From: Anastatus disparis
Lineage: Eukaryota > Arthropoda > Insecta > Hymenoptera > Eupelmidae
DNA: 64,000 nt
Direction of reading: 5' to 3'
Assembly (NCBI GenBank): GCA_017163975.1
Contig: JAFFSR010000237.1
Location: 4,960,001 to 5,024,000, forward strand
This document shows, piece by piece, positions 63,901 through 64,000 of the stretch (the first letter of the stretch is position 1; the number at the start of each line of letters is the position of its first letter). The notes beneath the pieces were generated by a model, which saw only the letters and a program-made list of their open reading frames with translations, had not been told where the DNA came from and ran no database searches. The position numbers and the translations under genes are program-made.

Positions 63901-64000
63901 ATAGTTCTAGTATTGTTACAAGAAGAAAGATAATGGATAGTTTGATTTTATACATATAATCAAACTACTATTATATTTCAATATAATATTCGTCTATCAT
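60951..64000. other. Gene-free region downstream of gene D
   Basis: AATAAA at 61199-61204 is a candidate poly(A) signal for D; another overlaps the end of its coding region. Beyond that are CT-rich tracts (61,850-62,110), T-runs and AT-rich DNA. A moderately complex minus-strand frame at 62,818-63,033 resembles no family I know and runs into a Lys-rich tail encoded by an A-run. No other gene is visible. Confidence 0.5.

Overview
This is a very AT-rich animal nuclear window with introns, GT-AG splice sites, AATAAA signals and long gene-poor stretches. It is almost certainly from an insect: four genes belong to the insect DM4/DM12 family. A hymenopteran is plausible from the base composition and repeat types, but the sequence does not prove it.

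Left part (1-23,500): after about 5.5 kb of gene-free DNA come four conserved housekeeping genes. BTF3, the beta subunit of the nascent polypeptide-associated complex, is on + at 6744-7895. UBOX5/RNF37, a U-box ubiquitin ligase, is on - at 8810-10291. CNBP, a CCHC zinc-knuckle protein, is on - at 15207-16259. COG1, a Golgi tethering subunit, is on + at 19865-23497. I rebuilt all four exon by exon, and reading frames stay open across every junction. A short TTAA-flanked piggyBac-like MITE lies between UBOX5 and CNBP.

Right part (24,200-60,950): four members of the DM4/DM12 family of small, probably secreted, disulfide-containing proteins form a dispersed cluster in the order A(-), B(+), C(-), D(+). 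A, B and C share intron phases 0-2-2, as expected from local duplication; D is more diverged and lacks the third intron. C and D are head to head about 0.76 kb apart. The function of the family is not known.

Between A and B lies the strangest segment: about 2.4 kb of strongly C- and pyrimidine-rich sequence (29,120-31,544) bounded by two identical 91-bp direct repeats. It is either a sequencing or assembly artefact or a very unusual recent insertion. Everything else is AT-rich intergenic or intronic DNA with microsatellites, pyrimidine tracts, four tRNA-derived SINE copies plus one remnant, and one hairpin-type inverted repeat. I see no prokaryotic, viral, CRISPR or rRNA sequence.
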